From Bombyx mori (Eukaryota; Arthropoda; Insecta; Lepidoptera; Bombycidae), in assembly GCF_030269925.1 (NCBI RefSeq), contig NC_085116.1:10354001-10418000 (forward strand): a stretch of 64,000 nucleotides of DNA, read 5' to 3'. Made by a program: the position numbers and the translations under genes. Positions 1-11,747 of this stretch are shown in pieces. The stretch's first letter is position 1. Each line of letters starts with the position of its first letter. The notes under the pieces are model-generated. The model searched no databases. It was not told the origin of the DNA and saw nothing but the letters and a program-made list of their open reading frames with translations.

Positions 1-380
1 GAGCCCCGGCCCAGAGATGGGAGCAGTACTCCACGCGAGGCCGGACTTGTGCTTTATAAAGCAAAAGTCTTTGTCCAGGCGTGAAGTACCGCTTCGCTCT
101 GTTGAGGACTCCCAGCATTTTGGACGCCAACTTGGCTTTGCCTTCCAAATGACTCCGAAACTGGACATCGCTCGAAATGTCGACCCCAAGTATCCCGATA
201 CTCTCGGAAGGTTGCAGGGATACTCCTTGGAATTGCGGCGCCATGACAAAGGGGTCCTTCTTCGCAGTGAACGCGCAAACCTGTGTCTTCAACGGGTTGA
301 ATTGAACTAAGTTCGATTCACCCCATTTGGAGACTCGCCCCATAGAGTTCTCCACTTCAGACACAAGTTTTGATCGTCTT
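1..380 (-). mobile_element. LINE fragment (same family as 25061-27280), cut by window edge
   Basis: This stretch lines up base for base with 25564-25943, with roughly ten differences counted by eye over 380 bases. On the minus strand it encodes the region after the reverse transcriptase palm, including the stretch FGVIWKAKPSWRPKCWESST seen in an alternative frame of the same block. The match stops at about 380, so the copy is 5'-truncated there; its 3' end lies beyond the left edge of the window. Confidence 0.88.
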
Positions 381-423
381 GAACAACTTATGTTCGAAAA
401 AAATTTTTAATGTTTTTAGCTAA

Positions 424-843
424 CGCTTGGGAGGTGCAGCGCCGTGTCCTGGTCGCAAAGATAGGACCGGACTTGTCGCTGCCTGGCGTCGTGGCGTCGA
501 TGCTTGGTGGTGACGAGTCCTGGAAGGCTATGCTCAACTTCTGCGAGTGCACCATCTCGCAGAAGGAGGCGGCGGGGCGAGTGAGGCAAAGCTCTCCTCA
601 CTATGCAGAAATCCGCCGCCGCCGAGCAGGGGTTCGGGACCGGGGTCTCGTCCGTAACCCGGCCCCCTAAGAGCTTCGGGCTCCACCCGTTTTGTGCGGG
701 AAGGAGCCTAGGCGTGGGGCGGCGTGGTAAGCCGCGTTCCCCCGACCGCTCCGGGGGAAGGTGTAGCGCGGCGCCATCAATGCGGGCTCTTGGCCCGTCG
801 ACCGAGAGAACCGGCGATTTTCTCCGGTGTAAAAAAAAAAAAA
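424..843 (+). mobile_element. R1-clade LINE, 3' end of ORF2 plus 3' UTR and poly(A)
   Basis: The plus strand opens with a block reading AWEVQRRVLVAKIGPD, then LGGDESWKAMLNFCECTISQ and KEAAGRVR, a C-terminal signature that I recognise from ORF2 of R1-type insect LINEs. The frame then degrades into a GC-rich 3' UTR and ends in a run of about 13 A at 831-843. The copy is 5'-truncated. No clear target-site duplication was found. The assignment to the R1 clade comes from memory of the motif and is moderately sure. Confidence 0.7.
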
Positions 844-2739
844 CCCAGAACAATGTTGCGTATTTTAAGCTCGCAGCTTATAAGGAAGTTATTGTTCGTT
901 ACTAAACCGATAATAAAAAATGGATAGGGTCGTAAATTCAAATCAATATATCGTTTCAAATTCCTCAATCAAAATTTTTTAACTACAAAGCGATATTTTT
1001 TAACTACATATCACTATTTTAATTAGGCGTTATTACCGGTTGTAGCGTATTTAGTGTGAGCTTACTAGGACCATAATTACAGTCCTACATTAAGCTGTTA
1101 TGTGTTTCCTTTTTTGGTTAGAATAGCCGATAACTTTCTTGTCGTCGGAAGCATCAACTTAATATCTATAAGTTAAACTTGATGCCTTTGGACTTTGGTA
1201 ATCCCGTTAGCACTAAATAAGTTGAGAGTTTGTCCTTTGAAGCCTATGAAATAAACTAATTAACGAACAGACTCACTATCGCATTAGTATTATAAAGTTC
1301 ATAAAGGTTCGGAGATATAAATTTGCATTTCTAATGTTATTTTGAAAGGTTGACTATTGATTAGTTATTAATGATTAATTTATACATTCACTATGTTTCA
1401 CTAGCAAATGCATATATATAATTTAATACGTAAAATGATTTTTCCGAGATAATAGCATTTGTTGTAAATCTTCATCCAAACGCACTAATTGTTTTGCTAG
1501 ATCAATTCACTTTTGCATTATATTTGATGTAATTAAATTATTCAATGATTATTGTAATAATGTAATCCTTGAATCTATTATTTAATAGACAACCGTGCCT
1601 TGACATCGCAGTGTTATTGTCCTCTCTATAGTTCGTAATGAACGTAGTTAGTATTCAGATAGGTGAGCTAATATTGCACTAGTATCGTTCGATAGCACTC
1701 CTTGCGATTGCCAAGTATCATCAACGTGGAGTCGCTGACCAATAGAAGGTCAGATGACGCGTTGATGACGATGGGCTGCAGGAAGCCAGCAGGGTTGTCA
1801 GGAGCCGGTCGTTGTCCCAGTGAACGCAGCACTTTCGCTTTTATCGGCGAACGAACCCGGTCCATTACTACCTCACTCACGCGGTTACACCATCACTCCA
1901 ATTGGTTTTGGCTGCGTTCATCGTATCGGTATGCATACTAATGACTTTTGTTTAGGGATGTGACGCTTAGATTTCTCCATACATACCTACGTTACTTTAA
2001 AAGTAATTTAGTGCTTTTTTTTGCTCCACAACAATCGGACCTTGGTGTTAAAGTTCGTTTGAAAAGTTTATTAATTTTCAATTTTTTTCTTGTCAACACG
2101 TAGCCTGTCCATTGATTCCGAAAAGCTAGCTCGACAACAGGGTGACTTAACATTCAGTCTGTAACTGAATGTTCATCACATCAAGTATTCATATGTTGCA
2201 GTTCGATGTCAAAACGGACAATCTTAGAATAATTATGCCAATGTTATATTTTATTATTATGCGGACAATGGCGTTGCTGATTTTAGCTACTGATCAATCC
2301 TTGTCAATTATAAAATTTATTTCATTATTCTTAGAATTGCTCAGACACAATAAAGATTCACGGGTTGATAAATTAAGAAAACATTGTGTTCATAGTTATG
2401 TTAAAATCTAAGAGTTTAAGGTTAATAAATAATTTAATAGTTCGAAAGTATAAAGTAATTGTATGTAGGCTGTCTTTGTTTGTTAATGGATATTTCTTAA
2501 ACGGTTAGTGTTCCTGCCTTATTGCCTCTAAAAACACCGCTAAAGATTCCTGGGACCTTAAAAACATTACCAGTAAAACTCTTAGCATCCTTTCTTCTCA
2601 TTGAATTTTAAGTATGAAACGTTTGAAAGCTTGCAACGTATCCGAAGAGATTTCAGTCTCGACTGTGTTTTGTACCGTACGTGAAATGGGGTGTCCTGTG
2701 AGGTGAAATGCTCTGGCCGTTTTGTTTTACTATTGCTAC
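844..2739. other. AT-rich stretch without a supported gene
   Basis: Mostly AT-rich DNA with many stops in every frame. The only stretch that looks different is a coding-like island on the minus strand at 1668-1880 (entered separately). No RNA gene or transposon terminus recognised elsewhere. Confidence 0.5.
1668..1880 (-). other. Coding-like island, possible exon or old gene fragment
   Basis: A 70-codon open frame on the minus strand with G/C-rich third positions, containing the hydrophobic stretch FLQPIVINASSDLLLVSDST, inside strongly AT-rich DNA. I do not recognise a family. It could be a single exon of a gene lying outside, a retrocopy fragment, or chance. No clear acceptor was identified upstream. 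Confidence 0.2.
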
Positions 2740-2975
2740 CAGAATAGAATTCATCTAAACCACACTACCAAGAGCCACTGCGTTTATCCACAGCGCGTTT
2801 CGAGAGATCTTTTTTATCGCACCATTCAGCTTTGGAATCAACTGTCCCCCGCGATGTTGCCAATCGCTATGATATATCCTTCTTTAAACTATATTTTCGG
2901 AGTACTCTTTACTGTCCACGAGCAACGGTAACCACTCATCGTCAGCTGGGCCGTATACTCATCAGGTTAAAATGG
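2740..2975 (+). mobile_element. Old, diverged LINE 3' end (family of 25061-27280)
   Basis: The stretch YRTIQLWNQLSPAML corresponds to PRTIRLWNELPSTVF near the end of the LINE reverse transcriptase protein at 25124-26797. It is followed by a degraded form of the family's 3' tail (GGTAACCACTCATCGTCAGC). Many substitutions and a deletion show that it is an ancient copy. Confidence 0.6.
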
Positions 2976-3576
2976 AATTAAAAAAAATGCAAATTGACAA
3001 ATATTATGATATATCTTAATTTTTATTAAAAACAAGATAAACCTACCTCCAGTACTCTATTATATTTATTGTTCATAAGCACCTGTCATTTCATTACATT
3101 TACATTATATTGTACAATTTGTGAATAATTAAGATACTGAAGTATTAAATACAATGGCTGGATTTCGTTTGCTTATACAATTTCTTTCGATTAAAGGAGG
3201 GACCGATTGAGTTAAATTTAAGGTTATGTAATCAGTTTGTAAAGGAAAAGATATTTCATAATGTTATTAGTTCTTTAGCACCAATTTCGATTTCACTGTC
3301 CCAAGTTTGCGGTAACTCTTTTCGACTTGATTTATAGTAGTAATTTGGAAATCCCATATTGGTAAGTATATGACTTGCACTGTTATGATGAATACGAAAG
3401 TAAATCTGATTTTTAAGATATTCAAACCATTTTTCAATGAATTATGTTTTTTAGTTTCTTTTTTATATTCTTCTTAATAATTATGATTAAATCAGTGAAT
3501 ATTATTAATTTAAGTCTGTTCGTTTTTTACATGCTCGAAGTTTATACTAAATTAGCTGTAAATTCAGAACCTATAA

Positions 3577-3796
3577 TCTATACTAATATATAGGTATATT
3601 TCTACAGTGGTTTTTACGGATGTTCCGTTATTACTATTGAATCATGCATCCGATTGACTTGAAACTTAGTATCTATGTAGAAAATACATGTACTTAATGG
3701 GTAGGTTTTTATATGAGTGTTGGACTCCCTAATAATAATGACAATAAAAAATAATGTTAATTTTAAATGCCCAGTGAAGCGGGCGAGTACGGCTAG
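3577..3796 (+). mobile_element. Non-autonomous Helitron, about 220 bp
   Basis: Begins with TC directly after an A (TCTATACTAATATATAGG) and ends in CTAG followed by T. A short hairpin (GCCC-loop-GGGC) lies about 12 bp before the end. This is the Helitron layout: insertion between A and T, no target duplication, 5' TC and 3' CTRR with a preceding hairpin. No Rep/helicase coding sequence. Confidence 0.65.
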
Positions 3797-4562
3797 TTAT
3801 TTATATAAAATTGCAAAACATTAATTCTAATGATAGGTGTGGATTGAATTTCCTGAAAATCCCTTTAGGTACTCGAAACATGTACCGTTGCATGAGTCAC
3901 GTGCTTAGTATTCGCAGCTTTCTTTTGAACATATTGGGCAGATGGTTTGCGTGACATAGGTATAATATTTCGGCAGTGCTCAAGGGCCCGGTAGGCCAAA
4001 CGTGTCCTACGCTGTACGTTGTAAAATGTTTCGTAACTTTGGTCTTTGTTAATAATAATGAAGATCTGCGTAGTTTCATCACAGTGCGCTCGTTGAATAA
4101 TAACGTCCGGTTGAATGAACCATTGCATTGTGTCCTTGTTTTCTGTGATTTTCCATGGCACGTGCTAAGACCGGCCGCTTCTTGCCGCAGGTACTTGGTG
4201 TACTTCGAATATTATCACAGCGTCCATCGGAGATCTCATTCTTTATGCAAACAACTGCATTAGATATTAATTGATTTACAATTGCGTACGATTCGGAGAA
4301 CTACTTTACAATATGTTATTATATTAGTCTGAGCTTAAAATCAAAATGGCTACTTGCATGAAAAAATATCATGAACTTATTAATATTAAAATAATAATAA
4401 AATTAAGTTACACGAGAGGTTATGAATAACTGAACTGAACAACGATATTATAAAGAAGACGATCACAAAAAAGTGGATAGTACCTAGGAGTGACAGCAAT
4501 ATCAACACAATAATGGAAATACCAAACAGGACTTTCCAATATCGCAAGTTTTAAAAAAAAAT
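3797..4562. other. AT-rich stretch without a supported gene
   Basis: A 98-codon open frame exists on the minus strand (4161-3865) but its codon use is like the background and it resembles no family I know. Otherwise nothing is recognised. Confidence 0.5.
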
Positions 4563-4795
4563 ATTTTTATTGCGTAACTGCGTGGACGAGTTCCCGGCCC
4601 ACCTGTTGTTAAGTGGTTACCGGAGCCCATAGACATCTCCAACGTAAATGCGCCACCCACCTTGAGATATAAGTTCTATGGTCTTATTATAGTTACAATG
4701 GCTGCCCCACCTTTCAAGCCGAAACGCATTACTGCTTCACGGCAGAAATAGGCAGGGCGATGGTGCGGACCCGTGCGGACTCACAAGAGGACCTA
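4563..4795 (-). mobile_element. Bm1-type SINE, 5'-truncated
   Basis: Reads, on the minus strand, as the 3' two-thirds of the family: the CCGTGAAGCAGTAATGCG block, the GGGTGGCGCATTTACGTTG block and the tail that ends in an A run (T run at 4563). The tRNA-like head is missing. Confidence 0.85.
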
Positions 4796-5019
4796 AACCT
4801 TATGTAGACCCTATTTTTTTTTTTTTCACCCAAATGTCACCGGTGTCGCCGCTGCATCCTACATACAGTTCACTCATTCTTAGGTGACTTATCTTTACTT
4901 AGTCATTCTATAAGTAGTATAGAATGAGAACAAGTAAAACCTTTTGTTTTTCCCATCCCCTACCTCACTAACTCTTATAGATTTTTATAGATTTTTTTTA
5001 TTGACTTAAAATAACATTT

Positions 5020-5110
5020 GCAGCAGCAGCAGCTTGTCTGGGCCCTTGGGATTGCCGAAAGCCATGAGCCACGGTAAACATTCACTATCAGGTAGGACGT
5101 ATGCTCGTTG
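5020..5110 (+). mobile_element. Diverged LINE 3' tail
   Basis: A weakened copy of the tail (GGGATTGCCGAAAGCCATGA, then an ATCAGGTAGGACGTATGCTCG-like block) of the LINE family at 25061-27280. A short run of CAG repeats precedes it. Confidence 0.5.
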
Positions 5111-7551
5111 CCAAAATTGACAATTTAAAAAAGCAATCCTTTTATTTTATTCAAGAAGTGACTTCAACTCAATACAGTCTCTTTTTTTATAATAAACAAT
5201 TAAAAATTTATAACTACTGATACAGTCTCTCAGTAAGTATATCAACTGACTGATTTGTTTCATGTTCCATTGATCGTGATCGCTGAAGGAAATAGATTCT
5301 AACAGATTTTTAATAAAACTAAGTTTAGTATACTGTACTATAACAATATTGCAGTTTGAATAAAATAGAAAAATTATTGAATATGTTTTTTTTTTTTCGT
5401 TTTAAACAAGTGCAAGATATACAAATATGCTCAAGCTTTTAGTAATGTATGACATTGTATCGGTACGGGGTATGCATGAAGAATTCAGTAGAAAATTTCT
5501 CGTTGAATTTGGATTTCACTGCTTCAACCGTATATACCATACTAATCTGATACTAATAATAGAAAAATTTTGATTCCGATCCAGTATTCAAGATAATTAT
5601 GAAAGACAATTAAAGTTTTTCGAATGCTATTTGAAAATTCAAAAGTAAGATTTCTCGCTCCATTAACATATTAAAGTACCTACTGTTTTCAATTTTAGTT
5701 TTTGTTTTACATATCATAATACAAATATTCTTTTGGTTGAACCTTAATATTGTAGGGCGATTCTGGATTTTTTGTGGATAACTTAAACACAAATAGAATT
5801 ATGTGAATCTTATCAATATATGAGTAATTCTGTAGGATATGCATTTGATTCTTGAAATATTATTTATTGTATTCAGATTTCATTTTCATTCTGAAGTAAT
5901 TTGTGAAAGGCAATGTACCCATGATGCATCTGAACGTAAGCGTATAATTCAATGAAGCAAAAGTAAAAAGAGTCGTAGGTACATAGCCATTTCAATTAAA
6001 TCACTCTCATTTTAACGTAGCCTCGGGTAATGTTCGCGTTACCATCAGTTAGTGGAATAGTAGAGCATTATTCTGTTATGTTTTTAATACGGTTACTTTT
6101 GGTTGATGACCCTGATCACGCCCAGATTTAGGCCAAACCCTTCGTTATCTGATTGAATACTTTTAGTACGAGTGCATTTTCTTTGTGCTTGAGTCAGCAA
6201 GAAGCAGGTTGAAGTGTCAATTCGTGACTGTTAACAGCTTGTAACACTGGTTTTTAATTAGTAGTGTGACTAGTTTGTTGCCAAGCGGTATTTTATAACA
6301 AATTCTCTGAACCTAGAATGAAAGATTTCACCGGTGCAAATATTTTTGGCAAGTGCGCAGGTGTGTTTGGACTTTTACTTAAATCATTGAACCCAGTTAT
6401 TCCACACAACCAAAAATGGGGGCTTTTAAATCTTAATAACAAAATAAATTTCAAAACGGTATTTACAAAATATAAACTTGCTTAGGCGATCGGGTTATTC
6501 AGGGATCCTCTGGATGTGTTAGGTAGTATATTCAGTTTGACTTATTTGCATTGCTCATTCAACATCCGTGCAAGAAACTGACCACACATGCTGAATATGA
6601 AATGCACGAAGTTAATGTGACACTTTTGTCAGAAGTAAGCATTTTCGAGTACGGTCAGTGACCCTGTCATTGCGTAGGCTAGCTACTTTCTCTCAATGTT
6701 GGGGCGAGGAGGTGCGAGGCAGACGTGGAGAGAAGGGGGTCCTGCCAAATTAAGTGCGTGAAAGGCTGCGTATAGCCGTTCCGGTAATGTGGTTCAGGCA
6801 CCGGTGTTTGCATGATCCCTTCCTGCCGAATCTACTACACATTTAAGCTGTTGTGAATGTGTGTTAATTCTTATTACGTGATTGAACCATTTAATATTCA
6901 ATTGACGACCGTTGCATTATATTTGCGAAGAACATCTTTAAAGTGTGGCCTAACAGGGTCGACGACCCGAGATTGGAGTAGTGGAAATCGCAAATCAGCT
7001 GTGACTTGGCTCACGATTTGATTTGATTGTTGTTATGCACTGTGTGTTCGTTAGTATACTGATTTGTGTGCTGCGTCTTCCGGTACCTTATCGTATACGG
7101 GTGTGATCCATGTATTTATGGATAACAACCATGATTATTATGATTAAATATAGGTTCCTGGTAGATATTAGTATGAACTTGTAGCTTCAGTAGTCCATAC
7201 CTACGGATTTATCACCGAGCAGTGAGAGATTAACAATTGGCGCTTGTTTCAATTTCGAAAAGTATTTTGGGCAACGATTGCGACGTCCGTAAAAATATTA
7301 TAAAGCGAAACATCAAAGTAATTTCTTTTGCTTTGTTATGTGACTTACAATTATAGGCTTACTATGCTGAGGGGAGATATAAATGTTGTAATCTAGTATT
7401 GGGCCAGTCCAGTAGACTGCCCACGTGATACAGGGTTGTCGTATTTTCGAGTTGTTGCCGTGGTGTTGGGCAGTATAGGTACTGTAGTCAGACACTAGTT
7501 TATGTCCTATGTGAATTACTACAAAACGATTTTTTTGTATTTGTTTTCCTT
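5111..7551. other. AT-rich stretch without a supported gene
   Basis: No long open frame, RNA gene or recognised terminus. A less AT-rich patch at about 6,680-6,830 (GGGGCGAGGAGGTGCGAGGC and following) stands out in composition but matches nothing else in the window. Confidence 0.5.
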
Positions 7552-7664
7552 GGATGGCTGCTCCGACCTTCCGACCGAAATGCATTACTGCTTCACGACC
7601 GAAATGAGCAGGGCGACGGTACCTACATATGCGGGCTCATAAGACGCCCTACCACCAGTTATTT
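7552..7664 (-). mobile_element. Diverged Bm1-type SINE fragment
   Basis: The central Bm1 block (GCATTACTGCTTCACGACCG, then GGTACCTACATATGCGGGCT) is present on the minus-strand orientation with many changes. Both ends are missing. Confidence 0.65.
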
Positions 7665-8010
7665 CGAAGGATAGATGTTGCGTCAGGGAATGATGATTTA
7701 TAACAATTGTTACACTATATGGGCTACGTCGTTGCTTTCCATAGTGTTGCACAAGGATCGTAATAATGTGGACCTCTAAGTTTTGTAATAGACTTACAAG
7801 CGGGTCCTCGGTGAAGGGCCCATGAAAAAAAATCACGTAACGAGTTTGATAAAATGGCAAAAATTAATACCAACGGTCGTATAAGCTTTTAAATTCTGTT
7901 ACATCAGATTGTCTTTCAAAATCAATACATGTTGACTTATTTTCAGTGACAGTTAAATCTTGATGTAAAATAAAGTATTCTCTCTCTTTTTCTCTTTCAG
8001 ATATAACGTG

Positions 8011-8150
8011 AAAGCCCACTTGGTTGCCCATGTGAATGTCGCCCTCCAGCTCAAGACATGAGGTCCAGGTCTTAATTGTGTTATATCTCGTCTGTTGCCG
8101 TCTTCAGACTGGAATGCATAACTGCTTTACGGCTGAAATAGGCAGGATTG
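8011..8150 (-). mobile_element. Very diverged Bm1-type SINE fragment
   Basis: Traces of the family remain in order: GCCCACTTGGTTGCCCATG, then AATGCATAACTGCTTTACGG and GAAATAGGCAGGAT. The copy is old. Confidence 0.5.
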
Positions 8151-10269
8151 TGCTACTTATTGCTACTTAATCAGTGGTCATACAATACGCCGCATGATCA
8201 CTGAAATGTAGCAGAAGAAAATCTTTGAACGTAATATCATATTATATTTGCCGCTATTCCTTTTTTAACGTATTAAACTCCTATAGGTTGATCTTGTATC
8301 CAGTCATGAATGTCTTTAAAAATAAATCAATGAGACAGAATTTGACGAAACGTTTTTTTTTTTTGTTGTTACATGTCGGTATATTACAAAAAAACGGTGG
8401 TGTGTCAATAGAGCAAACGCATAATTAATTAGCGATTTAAAGACTATTTGTATACGGTGCGTGTGCTTTAACGCCTAATGGCATGGTCCTCACGTCACGA
8501 ACGCACATAGCGCTCGACGACAAGTTACGAAAAGAACAAGACGTCGCCGCAGGAATATCAATCGGAATAAATTGGGCGGCACACAAAGGTCGAAGGCAAA
8601 ATTATTTAAAAAAAATTGCGAAACGCCAACGTAAAAAAAGAGTTGGCACATTGTACGTGCTTACGACGGCACGTTCTCTCTTTTGAAGGTTACTCGACGA
8701 AGCTGTGCGTGTACCGTTAAAATAAACTGTCATCATTTAGGACAACTAGTTTAACAATAGTTTATAATGGGCATAACTGTACTGAAACAGTAACGCTTTC
8801 CATTGTACTCGACAACGATCTTATCGAAGCTAAGGAGTCATGAATTCTAACACCGATACCGATAAAATAGTTTTAAAAAAAATCATTTTTGAAAAAATGT
8901 TTTTGTATTGCATGTTTATTGTCTACGAGCGTAGTCGAATTGTCTACGGTCTACGCATAATACGAACGAAGCTGGCGTGGAAGACGGACGTGTGCGAGCG
9001 CTTGCCCTGGGTCGGGTGTCATATTTCTAGAGCATTGACCTATGCAACCTTGTGCGTTGAGCCCGACCGCTCTCCGTGCGCTGACGCAACCGCTTCAGCC
9101 CCTTCTCCTCTGACTATAACCATATCGCATAATTATTCTTTAAGGGCACAGCCTGATATTAGCAACAATGAAGAAACTTAATTATAATCCTTATGCACTA
9201 TAACGTTAGAATTTATCGAATGCTCCTTATATTTGCACAATAGCTGATCTTCATAGCTATCCGGTACATTAACGTGGATTGTTTGGTTAAGGTTTTGTGT
9301 GTGCAATATTAATGTTCGCTTGTTCGTTATCGCGTTAATTATCGTCTAGTCGAGGGTTGGAAGACGGTTGAGCGAGTCGGTGGAAAGGCGCGGTGTGGAC
9401 GGAACGCTAACAAGTCGCGGTCGTCCGCAAATAGTCCGCGAGAGGTGCGAAACGGTCGCGGGGCTACAATTGGCGCCTGCCCCGAGAGCATTGCGAGGTG
9501 ACGCTTACGTAAACCGCTGACATAACCGAGTCGACGACCGGCGCTTGCGCAAACATCGCCAAACTCGCAACCCCACGCGCCGCGCCTCCCCTCGGCGTCG
9601 TCTTGCTCCCACCATCTTGTCAAAATTACCTAATTGTAACCAAAATGCATCAAAAGGACACCGGTCCAACGCCCGAGTTACGACATTGGCTGTTATTAGT
9701 GCAACGACCTTCTGCTTAGGCAGGTGATGGAGGTGGTGAACGTTTATTGCACGTTTCGATTAACATTTAGTATGTAAATGAACTTATTTTAATATGGGTA
9801 TAACTAAAATTTGGTCAACGTACCCACAAAGTCATCTTAAGTGCTCATCTGGGCGCTTAATAGAACCTCGGATAGGTCACAACTAGAATGTTAAAAGCGA
9901 AGCTGCGCAAGGTTTTCTGCATATGACTAATTCAAACTTAAAACGACTATTATACGTTTTAATATTGCGTACGCTTCGCGGGCTCCCAATAAAAGTTGGG
10001 CGCGAACGAAATTGTGGGCATGTACGTGACGTATATGGTACAGTTATCCTTAGTGAACGAAAGTGAAAACTAAATGTGGGTTCGGTCATCGACCCTAGGC
10101 AGGTCGTCGACCGAGCCGAACTGCAAAGGCCGTTTGTGAGTGCTGAGGCCGTGTGTGCGACATTTAGGTGTATTGGACGCGCCCGCGGTTTCATTGCACA
10201 TCGTTACTTCGATATAAATTATCATTTTTTACTCTGGAAAATAAAAGTAAAAGTTTTTAAAAGTTTTTA
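8151..10269. other. Intergenic stretch with a GC-rich island at 9,350-9,620
   Basis: No supported gene. Between about 9,350 and 9,620 the DNA turns GC- and CpG-rich without stops in one minus-strand frame (94 codons). The protein is of low complexity and unfamiliar, so a promoter or untranslated exon of a flanking gene is as likely as coding sequence. Confidence 0.35.
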
Positions 10270-10385
10270 TAGCGGTAGGCAGCGGCTTGGCTCTGCCCCT
10301 GGCATTGCTGAAGTCCATGGGCGACGGTAACCACTCACCATCAGGTGGGTCGTATGCGCGTCTGCCTAAAAGGGCAATAAAAAAA
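10270..10385 (+). mobile_element. Short LINE 3' tail, about 115 bp
   Basis: Near-identical to the last 115 bases of the LINE at 25061-27280, starting at GGTAGGCAGCGGCTTGG and ending in GGGCAATAAAA plus A run. The frame carries the same C-terminal residues (SGRQRLGSAPGIAEVHGRR). 5'-truncated at the same point as the copy at 58975. Confidence 0.85.
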
Positions 10386-11118
10386 AATCGGCGGCGATTT
10401 TGATTTTAGAAATCTCGTTGTCACAAATAAAAGTTTATCATCCAAATTCATCTGATTGCGAATCCCGAACGAACATTGCTGTCTTCATTATTCGGTCAAT
10501 AAAAATCATTTAGATCCGGTCCTCGCCTTTATTTAGATTTGACTCGGTAATATAGTGAAAGCTACGTTATTAAAATACACCTGTACAATCTCATATAATA
10601 TGAAAGGAAGCAAAATCAATGCCAATACGGTATCCGCAATTATTCGTTTATTAACTAGATAACATTTAGAGTGTATGTTTTGATACAGACTCAAAATATT
10701 TAAAAAAATATATTAAAATCAAACTAGAAACTAAAGATAAAAATAAAAACGTAAACAAACATTGTTACAAATTTGTGGTGATAAAACAATATACATAGCT
10801 GGGCCATCATTGTAATTAAATACAAAAGCTTATGTAATAAGTCATTGCACTGTGTGTTCGAATTTGTATCATGTCGTCGGCGACTGTATACAAAAAAAAA
10901 ACTTTGTTTATTTATTAAGACAGGTGAAAGTATTAGGGGGATTAATTTGCGACTTTTGTTCGCAATTTTTTCGTATCGATAAAATAATTATGTGATATTT
11001 AGTTAAAATCATTAAAGGATCTGACATAAAATTAATAATTGTATAGAAAGAATGGGGTATCTGACCTTAACTATTCATTATTACTATTGCCCCATGATCG
11101 TGCGAGAAGAAAGAACCA
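10386..11118. other. AT-rich stretch, nothing recognised
   Basis: Very AT-rich with poly(A) tracts, no open frame of note and no repeat terminus recognised. Confidence 0.5.
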
Positions 11119-11359
11119 TTTTTATTGCTTAGAATGGCTGGACGAGCTCACTGCCCACCTGGTGTTATATGGTTACTGGAGCCCATAGACATCTACAATG
11201 TAAATGCGCCATCCACCTTCAGATATAAGTTCTAAGGTCTCAGTATAGTTACAACGGCTACCCCACCCTTCAAACCGAAACGCATTACTGCTTGACAGCA
11301 GAAATAGGCGGGGTGGTGGTACCTACACGTGCGAACTCACGAGAGATCCTACCACCAGG
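11119..11359 (-). mobile_element. Bm1-type SINE, 5'-truncated, left arm of an inverted pair
   Basis: Good match to the family in minus orientation, from the A-rich tail (T run at 11119) to the ACTCACGAGAGATCCTACCA block. It points away from the plus-strand copy at 11487-11747; the two truncated 5' ends face each other across about 127 bp. Confidence 0.88.
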
Positions 11360-11486
11360 TAGATACAGCTTGACCACATAAATTTATTGTGTACTTCATG
11401 AATTTTAAGAAAGGTACTGTTTAAAACATAAATGAATGAAAATTGAAGGGACAAACCAGTTTGGGGTAATTACTTCAAGAGTTTTA

Positions 11487-11747
11487 CTGGTGGTAGGATC
11501 TCTTGTGAGTCCGCACGGGTAGGTACCACCTCCCCGCCTATTTCAGCCGTGAAACAGTAATGCATTTCGGTTTGAAGGGTGGGGCAGCCGTTGTAACTAT
11601 ACTGAGACCTTAGAACTTATATCTCAAGGTGGGTGGCGCATTTACGTCATAGATGTCTATGGGCTTCAGTAACTACTTAACACCGGGTGGGCTGTGAGCC
11701 CGTCCGTCCATCATACTCGTCCACCCGTCTAAGCAATAAAAAAAAAA
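11487..11747 (+). mobile_element. Bm1-type SINE, 5'-truncated, right arm of an inverted pair
   Basis: Starts at CTGGTGGTAGGATCTCTTGT and ends in the A run at 11747. A short internal duplication of the CTCGTCCACCC-like end (CCCGTCCGTCC then CTCGTCCACCC) is visible near 11700-11727. Confidence 0.88.

Noticed and set aside
3865..4161. 98-codon minus-strand open frame as a gene
   Set aside because: No ATG at its start, no family resemblance, codon use like background; frames of this length are expected by chance in 64 kb.
9339..9623. 94-codon GC-rich minus-strand frame as a coding gene
   Set aside because: Low-complexity, arginine-rich product typical of a GC-rich non-coding block, no recognised domain or splice support.
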